Source of the DNA: UBA961 sp049426725 | GTDB taxonomy: Bacteria > Bacteroidota > Ignavibacteria > Kapaibacteriales > UBA961 | Direction: 5' to 3' | Assembly (NCBI GenBank): GCA_049426725.1 | Contig: JBMSYN010000003.1 | Coordinates: forward strand, 1-64,000 | DNA length: 64,000 nucleotides | Shown here: positions 25,884-35,244 of the stretch, one piece after another | Position numbering within the stretch: the stretch's first letter is position 1 | How the letters are laid out: each line of letters starts with the position of its first letter | Translations under genes and position numbers: made by a program | The notes under the pieces: generated by a model | Databases searched by the model: none | Seen by the model: only the letters and a program-made list of their open reading frames with translations | Told to the model about the DNA's origin: nothing

Positions 25884-28019
25884 TTATCTCACAAAGCGCA
25901 ATGCGTGAACTCCATTCTCTGTTCGAATACTTACAATATACATTCCTGATGCGAAGTGTGGAAGTTCGATTTCGTTGAATTCACCTGCATGGATGAAAAA
26001 ACGGTTTGAATATAATTGCATGCCCCTGATGTCATGGATTGTCAACATGACATTTGATGACTCTTTGGCATGAATCGAAAGATAAGAGTTATCGGCAAAA
26101 CCTCGAATTTCAGCCATTGTTGACTTCTCTTTGTCTTTTTCAACGGAGAGATACACTCCGGAAACTGTATCTGCTTCCATCAACACATCTGATCGAGGAT
26201 CAATTATTGCTTTTTTTAAAGGTGATTTTAGTGAAATGAATCCTTCATGTACTTTGGTTTTCATGACTGATTTGTAAAGAACTGTATCTTTTTCACCTAT
26301 GAATGAAATCGTGATAGGAATGTGAAACACTTCCGGAATATTGTTTCCTGATTGTGTTTGCTGAATCACAAAGTGTACATATTTGTTCTCTTGAGCATCG
26401 ATGTCTTCACGCAATGTCGTAAACTTCACTGTTGGATGTCCACGTTTCATAAGCCATTGATCAAAAAATACATCATACTCAACTGCAGGATTTGGTGCTA
26501 ATGATTGAAACAATCCCTTAAACTGATTGGTATTGGCATTTCCAAAAGCATATTTCTTCATATATGTTTGCATGATCGGGTAAAATACTGAATCACCCAA
26601 CATTGTTCTGAGCATATGATAAACCCAGCTTGCTTTTGCATATGTTGTTGCATAATTAAATACATTTTCAATGGGAATTCCAAATATGGGTGGTTGGAGA
26701 TTTCCGGCATTGATTCGTAGATAATCATTGCGCTTTGATCTCATCATTGAAATATATTCCGGATAGCCACCCCAGGTTTCATACCAAAGAGCTTCTCCCC
26801 ATGTTCCAGCTCCTTCATTCAGCCATATTTCTCCCCAAGTTTCACATGTGACCAAATCGCCAAACCATTGATGCATCACTTCATGCGCCAAGCCATTGCT
26901 CGACCAACCACGAAGCCATGTTCTGTTGATCGTTGACATTCTTTGATGCTCCATGCCGCCTGCCCAGAAAGGTTGTGCAGCAGTATGGCCATACGATTTG
27001 AAGGGATAAGGTCCGAAGAGAGGAATATATCCTGAAATCATTGATGGTGTGTAGCTAAGAGCATGTCTTGCATTATATTCACTGCCATCGGTTTTTGTAC
27101 CATTAAAATCGTTTTCCCATACATAATTGTAAATGGGAATGGAATCAGTGGAGTTTGGAATTTTGGCCCACAATGTAAAATCCACAAATCGCGAAGCATT
27201 AATAACCATCAAATATGTTGGAATCAATGTTGTATCATAAAATGAAAAATCACGATAAGCAATCTTCCCAAGTTCTTTTCCAATTTGCAATGAAGTCAAA
27301 TCACCATTTGAAGTAACTCTAATATTCTCCTGATCGGATAGTGTGGAATCATATGGAACTCGCACTGTGATGCGAGCACGAGCTTTGTCATCTGGTCTGT
27401 CATTGCATGGCATCCAATAGCGCGCATCTTCAGGTTGGCTCATCACATAAGCAAGATCTTCTTCCACGAAGTTTGAATCCAGACCCTGAAATTTACGAAC
27501 GAACATCCCCTTTGGATAATAGAAAAATCCATCCTTGGCATTTCCGGAATAAGTATACCAAATTTCCAGAGAATGTGTGTCAATGGAAATGGGATTTGCT
27601 AAACGTATACTCCATTTTCCGCTATCAGGTTGTTTGATGGAAGATATGGAAAGCATTGATCCGTCAAGTTTAACAGAGTCGATTTTCATTGAAGCACCAT
27701 TCAATGTGATAGCATTCAATGATTTGAGCGTTCTAAGTGTAAGAGTATTTTTTCCGGAATAGGTATAGATAGGTAAAACAGTATCAAATGTTGCAAATGG
27801 CAATCGCCAATCCATGAATAGATCATAAGTCAGAACATCTATGTCCGCTGAAATGGCAAGATTGTTCTCTTGTTTTTGGACTCTTGGTGCATGCGCTCGT
27901 GAACAAGTTTCATATTTGTGTTCATGCTCAACCGGGGATACAATGGAAGGCACATGCTGAGACATGGACGCAAATGTTAATGAAATGAAGAGAATGATAT
28001 TTAGAAGTATATGTTTCAT
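25884..28019 (-). CDS. Secreted M1-family metallopeptidase with T9SS sorting domain
   Basis: A 711-residue protein with a signal peptide (ends near FASMSQ). The M1 aminopeptidase core includes the exopeptidase motif G354-G-M-E-H358 (usual GAMEN) and the zinc site H379-E-V-M-H383 with E402 in LNEG, exactly HExxH-x18-E. The last 90 residues (from about SYLSIHAKES; IHDIRGMQLYSNRF, ASGMYIVSIRTENG, LRFVR) are a T9SS type A sorting domain, so the enzyme should be exported across the outer membrane. It probably digests peptides outside the cell. It lies between rlpA and ptsI with gaps of 12-14 bases. Confidence 0.92.
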   Translation of the reverse strand: MKHILLNIILFISLTFASMSQHVPSIVSPVEHEHKYETCSRAHAPRVQKQENNLAISADIDVLTYDLFMDWRLPFATFDTVLPIYTYSGKNTLTLRTLKSLNAITLNGASMKIDSVKLDGSMLSISSIKQPDSGKWSIRLANPISIDTHSLEIWYTYSGNAKDGFFYYPKGMFVRKFQGLDSNFVEEDLAYVMSQPEDARYWMPCNDRPDDKARARITVRVPYDSTLSDQENIRVTSNGDLTSLQIGKELGKIAYRDFSFYDTTLIPTYLMVINASRFVDFTLWAKIPNSTDSIPIYNYVWENDFNGTKTDGSEYNARHALSYTPSMISGYIPLFGPYPFKSYGHTAAQPFWAGGMEHQRMSTINRTWLRGWSSNGLAHEVMHQWFGDLVTCETWGEIWLNEGAGTWGEALWYETWGGYPEYISMMRSKRNDYLRINAGNLQPPIFGIPIENVFNYATTYAKASWVYHMLRTMLGDSVFYPIMQTYMKKYAFGNANTNQFKGLFQSLAPNPAVEYDVFFDQWLMKRGHPTVKFTTLREDIDAQENKYVHFVIQQTQSGNNIPEVFHIPITISFIGEKDTVLYKSVMKTKVHEGFISLKSPLKKAIIDPRSDVLMEADTVSGVYLSVEKDKEKSTMAEIRGFADNSYLSIHAKESSNVMLTIHDIRGMQLYSNRFFIHAGEFNEIELPHFASGMYIVSIRTENGVHALRFVR

Positions 28020-28033
28020 GTATGTTTCTCATA

Positions 28034-28480
28034 TTAATCAACAATTTCAGCTTCTATTTCAGTAACGCCATATCGTATAAAATCCAATTCTTCGGCGGCA
28101 GATTTTGACAAATCGAGAATTCGATCCGGATGAAAAGGACCTCGATCATTGATGCGAACAATGACTGACAATCTATTTCGAACATTTGTTACACGCAATA
28201 CTGTTCCAAAGGGAAGAGTTCTATGTGCAGCAGTCATAGCAGTTTCATCATAGATTTCACCATTGGCAGTTTTCCTACCATTGAATTCAGATCCATAATA
28301 CGAAGCTTTTCCCTTTATAGAAAAAGTAAGACTATCAATTGAGGTATTTTGTTCAAGGGAATCTTGCTTGAGAATATCACGGGAACTATGTTCCGTCGAA
28401 GTGTCTTGGGCTTGCATCGTGGCATAAGAAGCACATAGAATCACAAGAATCAGTAAGATGAGATTATTCGTGGGCATCAT
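28034..28480 (-). CDS. rlpA: RlpA-like septal lytic transglycosylase
   Basis: A 148-residue secreted protein: signal peptide to about residue 25, a low-complexity stretch, then the double-psi beta-barrel domain (about 55-148) with GKASYYGSEFNGRKTANGEIYD, TAAHRTLPFGTVLRVTNV and RINDRGPF carrying the catalytic Asp. It has no SPOR domain and no lipobox, so it is a minimal form. RlpA cleaves naked glycan strands at the septum. The start overlaps the murE end by 17 bases (or 14 from the second ATG), coupling the two peptidoglycan genes. Confidence 0.9.
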   Translation of the reverse strand: MMPTNNLILLILVILCASYATMQAQDTSTEHSSRDILKQDSLEQNTSIDSLTFSIKGKASYYGSEFNGRKTANGEIYDETAMTAAHRTLPFGTVLRVTNVRNRLSVIVRINDRGPFHPDRILDLSKSAAEELDFIRYGVTEIEAEIVD

Positions 28481-30005
28481 GTTCTCCTTGTGATAAGAAA
28501 ATCTTGGAAATCAATTGTTTGACTGTTCCAAGATCGCTAAAAGGAATGATGTCTTGTCCGATGATCTGATATTCTTCATGACCCTTTCCGGCAATGAGTA
28601 TCACTTCACGATCTTCTGACTGTTTAAGCGCATGAGTAATGGCTGACAATCGATCACTAATGCTTTGTACTTTGTGACGATTATTGTCATCAACTCCCAA
28701 AAGAATATCATTGATGATGGATTCCGATGGCTCATTTCTTGGATTATCATCTGTAATAATGACATTGTCGGCAAGTTCGGCAGCCAACTTTCCCATGACG
28801 GGTCTTTTTGCTTTGTCTCGAACACCACCACATCCAAATACTACCGTTAAACGTCCCTTTCCGGTGCTGTTCAATAATGCTTTGCATGTTGAAAGGGATT
28901 TTTCCAATGCATCGGGTGTATGTGCATAATCGACCAGAACGAGTGCGCCATTGGGTAGGCGAATTCTCTGCATTCTGCCAGGTGCGCCTTCTGAACCTTT
29001 TAATGCTTGTTGAATGACTTCGGTTTCAATACCTATGAGATGTGCCAAAGATGCTGCAATGGCAGTATTCTCTACATTGAATCTTCCAATCAGCGGGGAA
29101 ACAACTTGAAATTCTCCATGCTGAAATTCCGGGATGTCTCCGCCAAATGTCAAGCGATAGGAAGATCCTGATAAAGAATGATTTTCTTGATCGATGGTTA
29201 TGTCGAAAGCATTTGATCTTCCAACTCTATATGTTTCTTTTGCTTTTGTATCGCTCAGCATCAGATATGAATAAGGTGAATCGCCAATTGCAATAGCAAT
29301 AGCTTCTTTGGGAAGCAAATCAAATAAGCGTTTCTTCGCTTGCGCATAACGCTCCATTGAACCATGAAAGTCCAAGTGATCATGTGTGAGATTCGTGAAT
29401 AATGCACCAGCAAAGCGTATCCCTTCAACTCTGTGTAAAGCAAGCGCATGAGAACTAACTTCCATAACGACATTTTTGATTCCTCTTCGAACCATCATTG
29501 ATAATAATTGACATAAATGAGGGGATTCGGGGGTTGTATGTGTTGCGGCAATACGTTCATCGGCAATATAATTTCCGGTTGTTCCAATTAAACCTGTTGG
29601 TTCACGCGAAGCTTCGAAAATTGCTTTGAGCAAAAATGATGTAGAGGTTTTACCATTGGTTCCTGTTATGCCAAAGATTCTTAATTGATTTGAAGGATAG
29701 TCATAAAAGGCATTAGAAATTCTTGACAAAGCAATGCGAGTATCAGGTACGCCTATGATAGTGATGTCATCAGGAGCTTCAAAATCCGGAGCATCTGTCA
29801 CAATTGTTTTGGCACCTTTATCAATTGCATCTTGTATATAAGCATTGCCATCTGTGGGAGGATTTGTGCTCCCAGGAATTGCAACATATATTGAGAACTC
29901 CTGACAACTTCTGCTGTCATATTCGATCGAAGCAACAGGTTTCTCCGTAGGCCCCTTCACCGTAAAGCCATTCAGAGCAGTCAACAATTGCGATAGATTT
30001 TTCAT
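28464..30005 (-). CDS. murE: UDP-MurNAc-tripeptide synthetase MurE
   Basis: A 513-residue Mur ligase. The ATP site is GITGTNGKTSTSFLL. THTTPESPHLCQLL and MEVSSHALALHRV are typical substrate-site segments, and TNLTHDHLDFHGSMERYA holds the carbamylated-lysine region. The motif DDNPRNEPSE near 415 is the DNPR sequence that marks enzymes adding meso-diaminopimelate. It adds the third residue to UDP-MurNAc-L-Ala-D-Glu in the cytoplasm, so this organism should have DAP-type peptidoglycan. The gene lies outside a dcw cluster here, 4 bases from the elaA-like gene. Confidence 0.95.
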   Translation of the reverse strand: MKNLSQLLTALNGFTVKGPTEKPVASIEYDSRSCQEFSIYVAIPGSTNPPTDGNAYIQDAIDKGAKTIVTDAPDFEAPDDITIIGVPDTRIALSRISNAFYDYPSNQLRIFGITGTNGKTSTSFLLKAIFEASREPTGLIGTTGNYIADERIAATHTTPESPHLCQLLSMMVRRGIKNVVMEVSSHALALHRVEGIRFAGALFTNLTHDHLDFHGSMERYAQAKKRLFDLLPKEAIAIAIGDSPYSYLMLSDTKAKETYRVGRSNAFDITIDQENHSLSGSSYRLTFGGDIPEFQHGEFQVVSPLIGRFNVENTAIAASLAHLIGIETEVIQQALKGSEGAPGRMQRIRLPNGALVLVDYAHTPDALEKSLSTCKALLNSTGKGRLTVVFGCGGVRDKAKRPVMGKLAAELADNVIITDDNPRNEPSESIINDILLGVDDNNRHKVQSISDRLSAITHALKQSEDREVILIAGKGHEEYQIIGQDIIPFSDLGTVKQLISKIFLSQGEHDAHE

Positions 30006-30009
30006 ATTA

Positions 30010-30459
30010 TTACACCAATTGTAATGTCATGTCAATATGCGGAATGCCATCCAAGTCATAAGGCAAACCATTGATGATGAATCCAAAAGATTCATAAAAA
30101 TCAAGTAAATATTCTTGAGCTGAGATGTCAATTCTATTGGGAGAAAAAATGTTTTTGGCACTGGTAATTGATTGACTGACCAATTCTTTTCCATAGCCAT
30201 TGCCACGGGCGATTTTGTGGACTATGATACGCCCAATAGTAACGAATTCAGTGCTTGATCCGGGAATGATCCGAGAATATGCAATCAATTGATTGTCTAG
30301 ATAAGCTAATATATGATGGGATACAAAATCTCTATCATCAATGTCTTTGTATATGCATTGCTGTTCGACTATAAACACTTCTTCTCGCAATTTGAGGATG
30401 TCATATACTTCTCTTGCAGTCAATTCATGAAATGACTTGCATTCCCAAATGATATTCAT
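30010..30459 (-). CDS. elaA: GNAT N-acetyltransferase, ElaA type
   Basis: A 149-residue cytoplasmic acetyltransferase. The ElaA pattern is clear: LREEVFIVEQQCIYKDIDDRD near the start, the acetyl-CoA loop segment IGRIIVHKIARGNGYGKEL, AQEYLLDFYESFGF, and the C-terminal DGIPHIDM. ElaA-family proteins are of unknown physiological substrate. It overlaps tsaB by four bases and precedes murE by 4 bases, so all are likely cotranscribed. Confidence 0.9.
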   Translation of the reverse strand: MNIIWECKSFHELTAREVYDILKLREEVFIVEQQCIYKDIDDRDFVSHHILAYLDNQLIAYSRIIPGSSTEFVTIGRIIVHKIARGNGYGKELVSQSITSAKNIFSPNRIDISAQEYLLDFYESFGFIINGLPYDLDGIPHIDMTLQLV

Positions 30460-31136
30460 GATTGTTCTCCCTTCACTGTAGGTGTAAAGTCGACATGATA
30501 CTTTGAATCAGCCAGGGCAGGATTAATTGTCTTGCCATCCTGAAGCATGATCAATCCTAAAGATGCAATAAAAGTAGGATGTGACTGACGAAATTCAGGA
30601 TAAGGACTCTTTTCAATCATGCTTACATAATCACCAAGCACAATGGTTTCATCATCTAGTATTGACTGAATCTCATGTTGTGAGAGTATTGCAATATTTG
30701 ATTTTGTTTCTCTTGAATGGTCAAATGTTTGGACAAACCAAGCATTCCCATGTGATTTCATGATGATGGCAATGTTCTTTTGTGAATAATTCGGATATTT
30801 TTTGATGAATCCATGAATCATTGCATCAAATGTCGGAACTGAGATCAACATTGTATTGCCATCTGCACACCAACCTTTTGCAAATGACATTCCAATTCGT
30901 ACTCCGGTGAAACTTCCCGGGCCTTCAGACACAGCGATTGCTTGTATTTGCTTTGTGTTTATGTGAAGGTCATTCATTGCATCGCGTATCATTTCCGCTA
31001 GCATTGCATCATGCATATTTGGCTTTTCAAGCAAGGATTCCTTGACAATGATGCCTGAATGCACATCTGCAAAAGCTATTCCGCAGAAGTGTCCAACGGT
31101 GTCAATGGCAAGTAGATATGATGAAGTATCACTCAT
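30456..31136 (-). CDS. tsaB: tRNA threonylcarbamoyladenosine biosynthesis protein TsaB
   Basis: A 226-residue protein. The TsaB hallmark AIAVSEGPGSFTGVRIGMSFAKG is at about 86-107, and the N-terminus LAIDTVGHFCGIAF fits the ASKHA fold. TsaB scaffolds TsaD and TsaE in making the t6A37 modification of ANN-decoding tRNAs. The ATG overlaps the upstream lipoprotein stop by four bases, and its own stop overlaps the GNAT start by four. tsaD and tsaE are not in the window. Confidence 0.93.
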   Translation of the reverse strand: MSDTSSYLLAIDTVGHFCGIAFADVHSGIIVKESLLEKPNMHDAMLAEMIRDAMNDLHINTKQIQAIAVSEGPGSFTGVRIGMSFAKGWCADGNTMLISVPTFDAMIHGFIKKYPNYSQKNIAIIMKSHGNAWFVQTFDHSRETKSNIAILSQHEIQSILDDETIVLGDYVSMIEKSPYPEFRQSHPTFIASLGLIMLQDGKTINPALADSKYHVDFTPTVKGEQS

Positions 31137-32635
31137 CGAATATTGAACTCATCAATAAGAATGTTTCCTATCAACTGAATTGCATTGTCATTGACATTCA
31201 ACAGATGCAATGGCATATGAAGAAAGACCATTGTATTTTCATCATCCTTAACACCAAGAATAGGCATGCCTTGCCATTTGGGATTTGCTGTCAATGTGTA
31301 TATGGCTTTTGCATTGGCTTTTGGATAAAGAGGATACACCAATACCGAACCTCGCTCTTTTGTAAGATTTGGATACATTGTCCCACCAGGATTCATGGCA
31401 ATGAATTCCGTTCCATTTCTGATTGCCAATGGATCACTTGACACTTCATTTTTTCCAATGGAATCAACCGGAGAAAAATCTCTGATTTCAGTACGCATAT
31501 CTTCACTCAGTGGAGCAGGTAAATCTGCTATAAAAAGAACTTTTCCTCCGAAACGAATATATTCTGTGAGTGATTGTTGGGCCAGTGAAGTGCTCGGGGA
31601 TTTATCGGTATACCATATCACTGCTGAATAGAGTTTTAACGACTCAATGAACATCGGATTGATAAAGGGTGGTATCGTCTTGGCAGGCGCATCTGCAGTG
31701 CGTGTTGTATTGATGTCAAGCACATCATATTTACCTGTAAACATTCCTGAACCTACAAGTGATAAGGCTCTTGCATAAAAATCATCGATATCCTTATTAG
31801 CACAATCCTTAATAAGGAGTATTGGTCCTTTGGTTTTTCTGACATACCAAGTTTTACCGGAAGAAGGATAGCGAAGGATTGGACTTGAAAGTTTGCCAAT
31901 ATCTTTTGCTTTCATATAGATAACATTATCGGCATTTGGAATCAAGCCATCTTTTGTGCTCACACTAAATAAGCGAGTGCCCTTTGGAAGTGTGCGCCAA
32001 TTGGCATTTGGAGTGGAATCATTCAATGACCACTGAACGGATTCGAGTGTTGCATCGCCATCCGGATCACTCACAAAGATTTTGAATGTGGCATAAGCAA
32101 ATGTTGTATCTGGTAATACAACTGATTGCGCAGATTTTGCTGTTGTATCATTACCCCATGCTATGATTGGTGGTGAATTCTTAATCGGAAATGAAAGTTG
32201 CGCCGGTGATTGATCAATAGCTCCTTGAAGTTCCGGAAATTGTTCTCCGAAATCGAAGAGATTGTTATTATTCTTATCCAAAAAATTGACCTGTGCGCCT
32301 TCACTTGGGTATTGCTTTAATGAATTATCGATTGCCGCAATGGAAAACACAAAGTTTGTATCTGCACTTTGCACTTGCAAAGCAAAAGTGGAATCATTTT
32401 TTCTGGTGAAATACCATGAGCTTCGATCCCATGAATAGACATATCCAACAACCATTCCATCGGGGTCATCGCCTGACCAACTGACAAATACTCTGCTATT
32501 TTGTTGATTTCTGATTGAGTCCAAAAAAAGTGATGTTTCCGGCGCTTGATTGTCATTTGGTGAAAGAAGTGAATCATTGCATGACAATACCATTAACGTT
32601 GTCATAACTAGAATGAGATATCTATAAAGTTTCAT
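31133..32635 (-). CDS. Large hypothetical lipoprotein, FN3-like and ThuA-like parts
   Basis: About 500 residues from ATG 32635, chosen because AAGGA lies upstream; a TTG at 32644 is the alternative. The lipobox is VLSC (Cys near 19). Residues about 35-110 look fibronectin-III-like (RVFVSWSGDDPDGMVVGYVYSWD) and a second beta domain lies near 170-260. Residues about 275-450 look like a class I glutamine-amidotransferase-like fold (KLYSAVIWYTDKSP, then EYIRFGGKVLFIADLPAP). It is probably anchored in the outer membrane. No specific function is recognised. Its stop overlaps tsaB and comF ends 12 bases upstream. Confidence 0.75.
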   Translation of the reverse strand: MKLYRYLILVMTTLMVLSCNDSLLSPNDNQAPETSLFLDSIRNQQNSRVFVSWSGDDPDGMVVGYVYSWDRSSWYFTRKNDSTFALQVQSADTNFVFSIAAIDNSLKQYPSEGAQVNFLDKNNNNLFDFGEQFPELQGAIDQSPAQLSFPIKNSPPIIAWGNDTTAKSAQSVVLPDTTFAYATFKIFVSDPDGDATLESVQWSLNDSTPNANWRTLPKGTRLFSVSTKDGLIPNADNVIYMKAKDIGKLSSPILRYPSSGKTWYVRKTKGPILLIKDCANKDIDDFYARALSLVGSGMFTGKYDVLDINTTRTADAPAKTIPPFINPMFIESLKLYSAVIWYTDKSPSTSLAQQSLTEYIRFGGKVLFIADLPAPLSEDMRTEIRDFSPVDSIGKNEVSSDPLAIRNGTEFIAMNPGGTMYPNLTKERGSVLVYPLYPKANAKAIYTLTANPKWQGMPILGVKDDENTMVFLHMPLHLLNVNDNAIQLIGNILIDEFNIR

Positions 32636-32647
32636 GAATTCCAATCC

Positions 32648-33349
32648 TTAATTCAATCTTGCAGTAGCAATAGTCAGTGCAGAAACACGACGAGCACCGT
32701 GTTCCAAAAGTAACTCAGCGCAGGATTCTAGTGTAGCACCTGTAGTGAGTACATCATCAATGAGCAATACATGTTTATTTCTGATATTGATAGTATCCTT
32801 CAATGCAAAAGCATTGCTCACATTTTGTTTGCGATCTTCAATAGTAAGTTTTGTTTGCGTTGTTGTATAATGCAATCGCTTAATGCAATCGTGCACTTTC
32901 AATGAAGTAGGCATTGCATATCCTTTCGCAATTTCAAGTGATTGATTAAAGCCACGCTCCCTTTTTCTTGCATGATGCAGTGGAATGGGAGTAATGATAT
33001 CAATCTCGGGAATCATGATGTTCTTACCCATCTCCTTTCCGAAATCAAAAGCCATCTGTTTGCCAAATCTGTATTTCATCTCATGCAAGGCAACTTGTAT
33101 TGAGCCGGCATGATGAAATTCAAATGCACTATCAGCATAATATATGCTTGATTCTTTCTTCTTTCGAAACAGGGAATTCAGAATCACATCACGTGTAGGT
33201 GCAGGAGAAAATAAGAAATAGCATGAGTCACATATTCGATGAATGATTGATTGAGAAGCAATGCGATCCGAACAAATACAGCAATGCATTGGGGCAAGAG
33301 CATCCAATACTTGTATTAATATCCCTTTTACTGTAACATTACTTTTCAT
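32648..33349 (-). CDS. comF: ComF-family phosphoribosyltransferase-like protein
   Basis: About 233 residues from ATG 33349 (a TTG at 33355 is possible). An N-terminal zinc-ribbon-like pair is visible in MHCCICSDRIASQSIIHRICDSC. The C-terminal phosphoribosyltransferase fold has HVLLIDDVLTTGATLESCAELL with the PRPP loop. The middle has PLHHARKRERGFNQSLEIAKG, which is diagnostic of ComF. ComF proteins act in the cytoplasm during DNA uptake, or in an unknown role where competence is absent. It overlaps the tryptophan dioxygenase gene by 11 bases. Confidence 0.92.
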   Translation of the reverse strand: MKSNVTVKGILIQVLDALAPMHCCICSDRIASQSIIHRICDSCYFLFSPAPTRDVILNSLFRKKKESSIYYADSAFEFHHAGSIQVALHEMKYRFGKQMAFDFGKEMGKNIMIPEIDIITPIPLHHARKRERGFNQSLEIAKGYAMPTSLKVHDCIKRLHYTTTQTKLTIEDRKQNVSNAFALKDTINIRNKHVLLIDDVLTTGATLESCAELLLEHGARRVSALTIATARLN

Positions 33350-34430
33350 GTTCAAACATAAATTGCAATCGGGTTGATATTGATTCCGGCAAAGCAGGTA
33401 TGATTCTCCTAGGTATCAACATTCCTGCTAGGGAAGTAATGTCTCCGAATACTCTTTGCTTTAGAGCAGTATGTGCCAGATAATTAAACCCACTGGATCC
33501 ACCGGTTCCGATTCTTGCACCAATCATGCGCATGGTCATGGATGCATGACGATAACGCCAAATGGACAATGTTTCATCAAATGCACAAATGGCTTGGAGT
33601 AATTCATTAGGTCTGTCCAATAAAGGATAATCACGATACAATTGAATGAACAGCGCAGCAAGAGTTGCTTTATGCGAAAGTCTGCGATCTCCTGCATCAA
33701 TCAATGTTTGATATGTGTTTGTGTCAAACAATGAAGTAAATGCATGCTCGGCTTGATCGATAGATTGCATTCTCGAGGTTCGGTCTTCATCTGTTAAGAT
33801 ATCATGAGCTTCAATGTCTGCTCTGTCTTTTGCAAAGCTTGCAGATACCGCATGCTTATACTCTTCCCAGAATTTATAATCATCGGTTTCAATGAATGGT
33901 GTATGTTCAAGCCATGATTGCACAGCTGCAAACAAAGTTGTTTTCTTCTCAGCAATCTGAATCATATTCTTGTCGAAGTCTTTCATAGCAGTCATATATG
34001 CACGATTCAGTCTTTTGTCAGCCGTCAAGCCAAGTCGCATTTCCAAAATCCGAAACTGTACAGACTGAAATCCGCTGGCAGGATGCAAAAGATCTCTAAA
34101 ATCCATGAAGTCCAGTGCGGTCATCGTCTCGAGAATGGTAAATTGCTCCATGCTCATGGATAAGATATTCTTCATTCTGTTTAATCTATGAACACAAACC
34201 GCAATCTCATGCTCTTTTACAGAATCTTGTGAAAGAATGCCAATGACTGAGTCCAATTCAAAGAGTATCTGCTTGAACCACAATTCGAAGGCTTGATGGG
34301 TAATGATGAACAGCATCTCATCATGTGCTTCAACCCCGACTTTGTCACTTTCAGGAAATTGTGCCTCAAGTATATGCTGAAGTTGCAAATACTCAGAATA
34401 ATACACAGCATTGTCTGGACTTTGACTCAT
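33339..34430 (-). CDS. kynA: Tryptophan 2,3-dioxygenase
   Basis: A 363-residue heme enzyme that opens the indole ring of L-tryptophan to N-formylkynurenine, the first step of the kynurenine route. Diagnostic segments are EAHDEMLFIITHQAFELWFKQILFELD (substrate-site His), MEQFTILETMTALDFMDFRDLLHPASGFQS, and the heme-ligand region RYRHASMTMRMIGARIGTGGSSGFNYL. No formamidase, kynureninase or monooxygenase gene is nearby. It is the promoter-proximal gene of the minus-strand run, and its leader has a 9-3-9 inverted repeat (34476-34496). At about 363 residues it is longer than many bacterial forms. Confidence 0.95.
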   Translation of the reverse strand: MSQSPDNAVYYSEYLQLQHILEAQFPESDKVGVEAHDEMLFIITHQAFELWFKQILFELDSVIGILSQDSVKEHEIAVCVHRLNRMKNILSMSMEQFTILETMTALDFMDFRDLLHPASGFQSVQFRILEMRLGLTADKRLNRAYMTAMKDFDKNMIQIAEKKTTLFAAVQSWLEHTPFIETDDYKFWEEYKHAVSASFAKDRADIEAHDILTDEDRTSRMQSIDQAEHAFTSLFDTNTYQTLIDAGDRRLSHKATLAALFIQLYRDYPLLDRPNELLQAICAFDETLSIWRYRHASMTMRMIGARIGTGGSSGFNYLAHTALKQRVFGDITSLAGMLIPRRIIPALPESISTRLQFMFEHEK

Positions 34431-34475
34431 AGTACATTTGGATAAATCTTTAAAAAAAAGCCGTTATCAGCATCA

Positions 34476-34496
34476 AATTCATATTGGATATGAATT
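34476..34496. promoter_or_regulatory. 9-3-9 inverted repeat in the kynA leader
   Basis: AATTCATAT and its exact complement ATATGAATT flank TGG. The element lies 46 bases before the kynA ATG and just downstream of the predicted transcript start, a good place for a repressor site or an mRNA stem. Regulator unknown. The divergent yceD promoter lies about 170 bases away. Confidence 0.45.
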
Positions 34497-34512
34497 GCTG
34501 CTTGAAGACTTG

Positions 34513-34520
34513 CAAATATA
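34513..34520 (-). promoter_or_regulatory. Candidate -7 box of the kynA-to-ptsI run
   Basis: TATATTTG on the minus strand fits TAnnTTTG. It would give a leader of about 75 nt that contains the 34476-34496 inverted repeat. There is no TTG at exact -33 spacing. The remaining bases between kynA and yceD (34431-34711) hold no gene; a 6-bp inverted repeat TTGATT/AATCAA lies at 34606-34622. Confidence 0.45.
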
Positions 34521-34661
34521 CGATTATCCCTTGCCAAAAAGGGCCTTTGAAGCCGTGGAACAAGCGTAAAATCTTCCTAATAGCTACTGTAATTCCGGGG
34601 AATACTTGATTTTTGCAATCAAAGGTCAATCAGACATGGCAGTTATAAGGCAAAATTTTCC

Positions 34662-34669
34662 TATTTTTG
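34662..34669 (+). promoter_or_regulatory. Candidate -7 box of the yceD-fab cluster
   Basis: TATTTTTG matches TAnnTTTG and lies 50 bases before the chosen yceD ATG. The -33 element is not a clear TTG. Confidence 0.45.
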
Positions 34670-34711
34670 TATTCTTGCTTTTTTGCGTTCATACAGAGGA
34701 GTATGTTCATC

Positions 34712-35224
34712 ATGTTGAAAGTTTCAATTCTTGGAATGGAAGACGGCGATCATGCTTTTCGGGTAACTTGTGATTCTTCGGCAATTCAGGACATGTTTCC
34801 GGAATTCACCGGTTTGGTTCAAGTGGAAGGAACAGTGAAGAAACAAGGCAAACGTTTGACAATTCATGCGAATGCAGCTTGTGATGCCCAATTGATATGC
34901 GATGTTTCAGGAGAGGAATTCATCCAGAACATTGAAGCGGATATAAACAAGCAATATCGATTGGATACTCAATTGCATGCATTGCGCACAGTAGAAGATG
35001 AAGGTGATGAAATCATTCTTCGAGATGATGAAGAACAACTTGACATCACAGAGGAAGTTCGACAAGAATTGGCAATTCATTTGCCGATGAGAAGAGTTGC
35101 ACCGGCTTATGTTGATACAACATTTGAAGCTTTGCATCCAGAACTTCGTGAGAAAAAAAAAGAATCTGATGCTTCGGATTCTCCCTTTGCGGCTTTACAA
35201 CATTTGAACATACAAAAGAACTGA
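34712..35224 (+). CDS. DUF177 / YceD-family protein
   Basis: About 170 residues from ATG 34712, set by GAGGAG ten bases upstream; ATG 34703 is too close to that site and the ORF's first in-frame start codon, at 34667, lies inside the -7 box. The DUF177 pattern is present: a beta-rich N-terminal half, CDAQLICDVSGEEF with paired Cys, an acidic middle, LDITEEVRQELAIHLPMRR, and an acidic C-terminal tail. YceD-type proteins are encoded next to rpmF in most bacteria and are linked to 23S rRNA maturation in plants and E. coli. Its position 20 bases before rpmF confirms the identity. Confidence 0.9.
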   Translation: MLKVSILGMEDGDHAFRVTCDSSAIQDMFPEFTGLVQVEGTVKKQGKRLTIHANAACDAQLICDVSGEEFIQNIEADINKQYRLDTQLHALRTVEDEGDEIILRDDEEQLDITEEVRQELAIHLPMRRVAPAYVDTTFEALHPELREKKKESDASDSPFAALQHLNIQKN

Positions 35225-35244
35225 TTTTTTATTGGAGCATTCTG

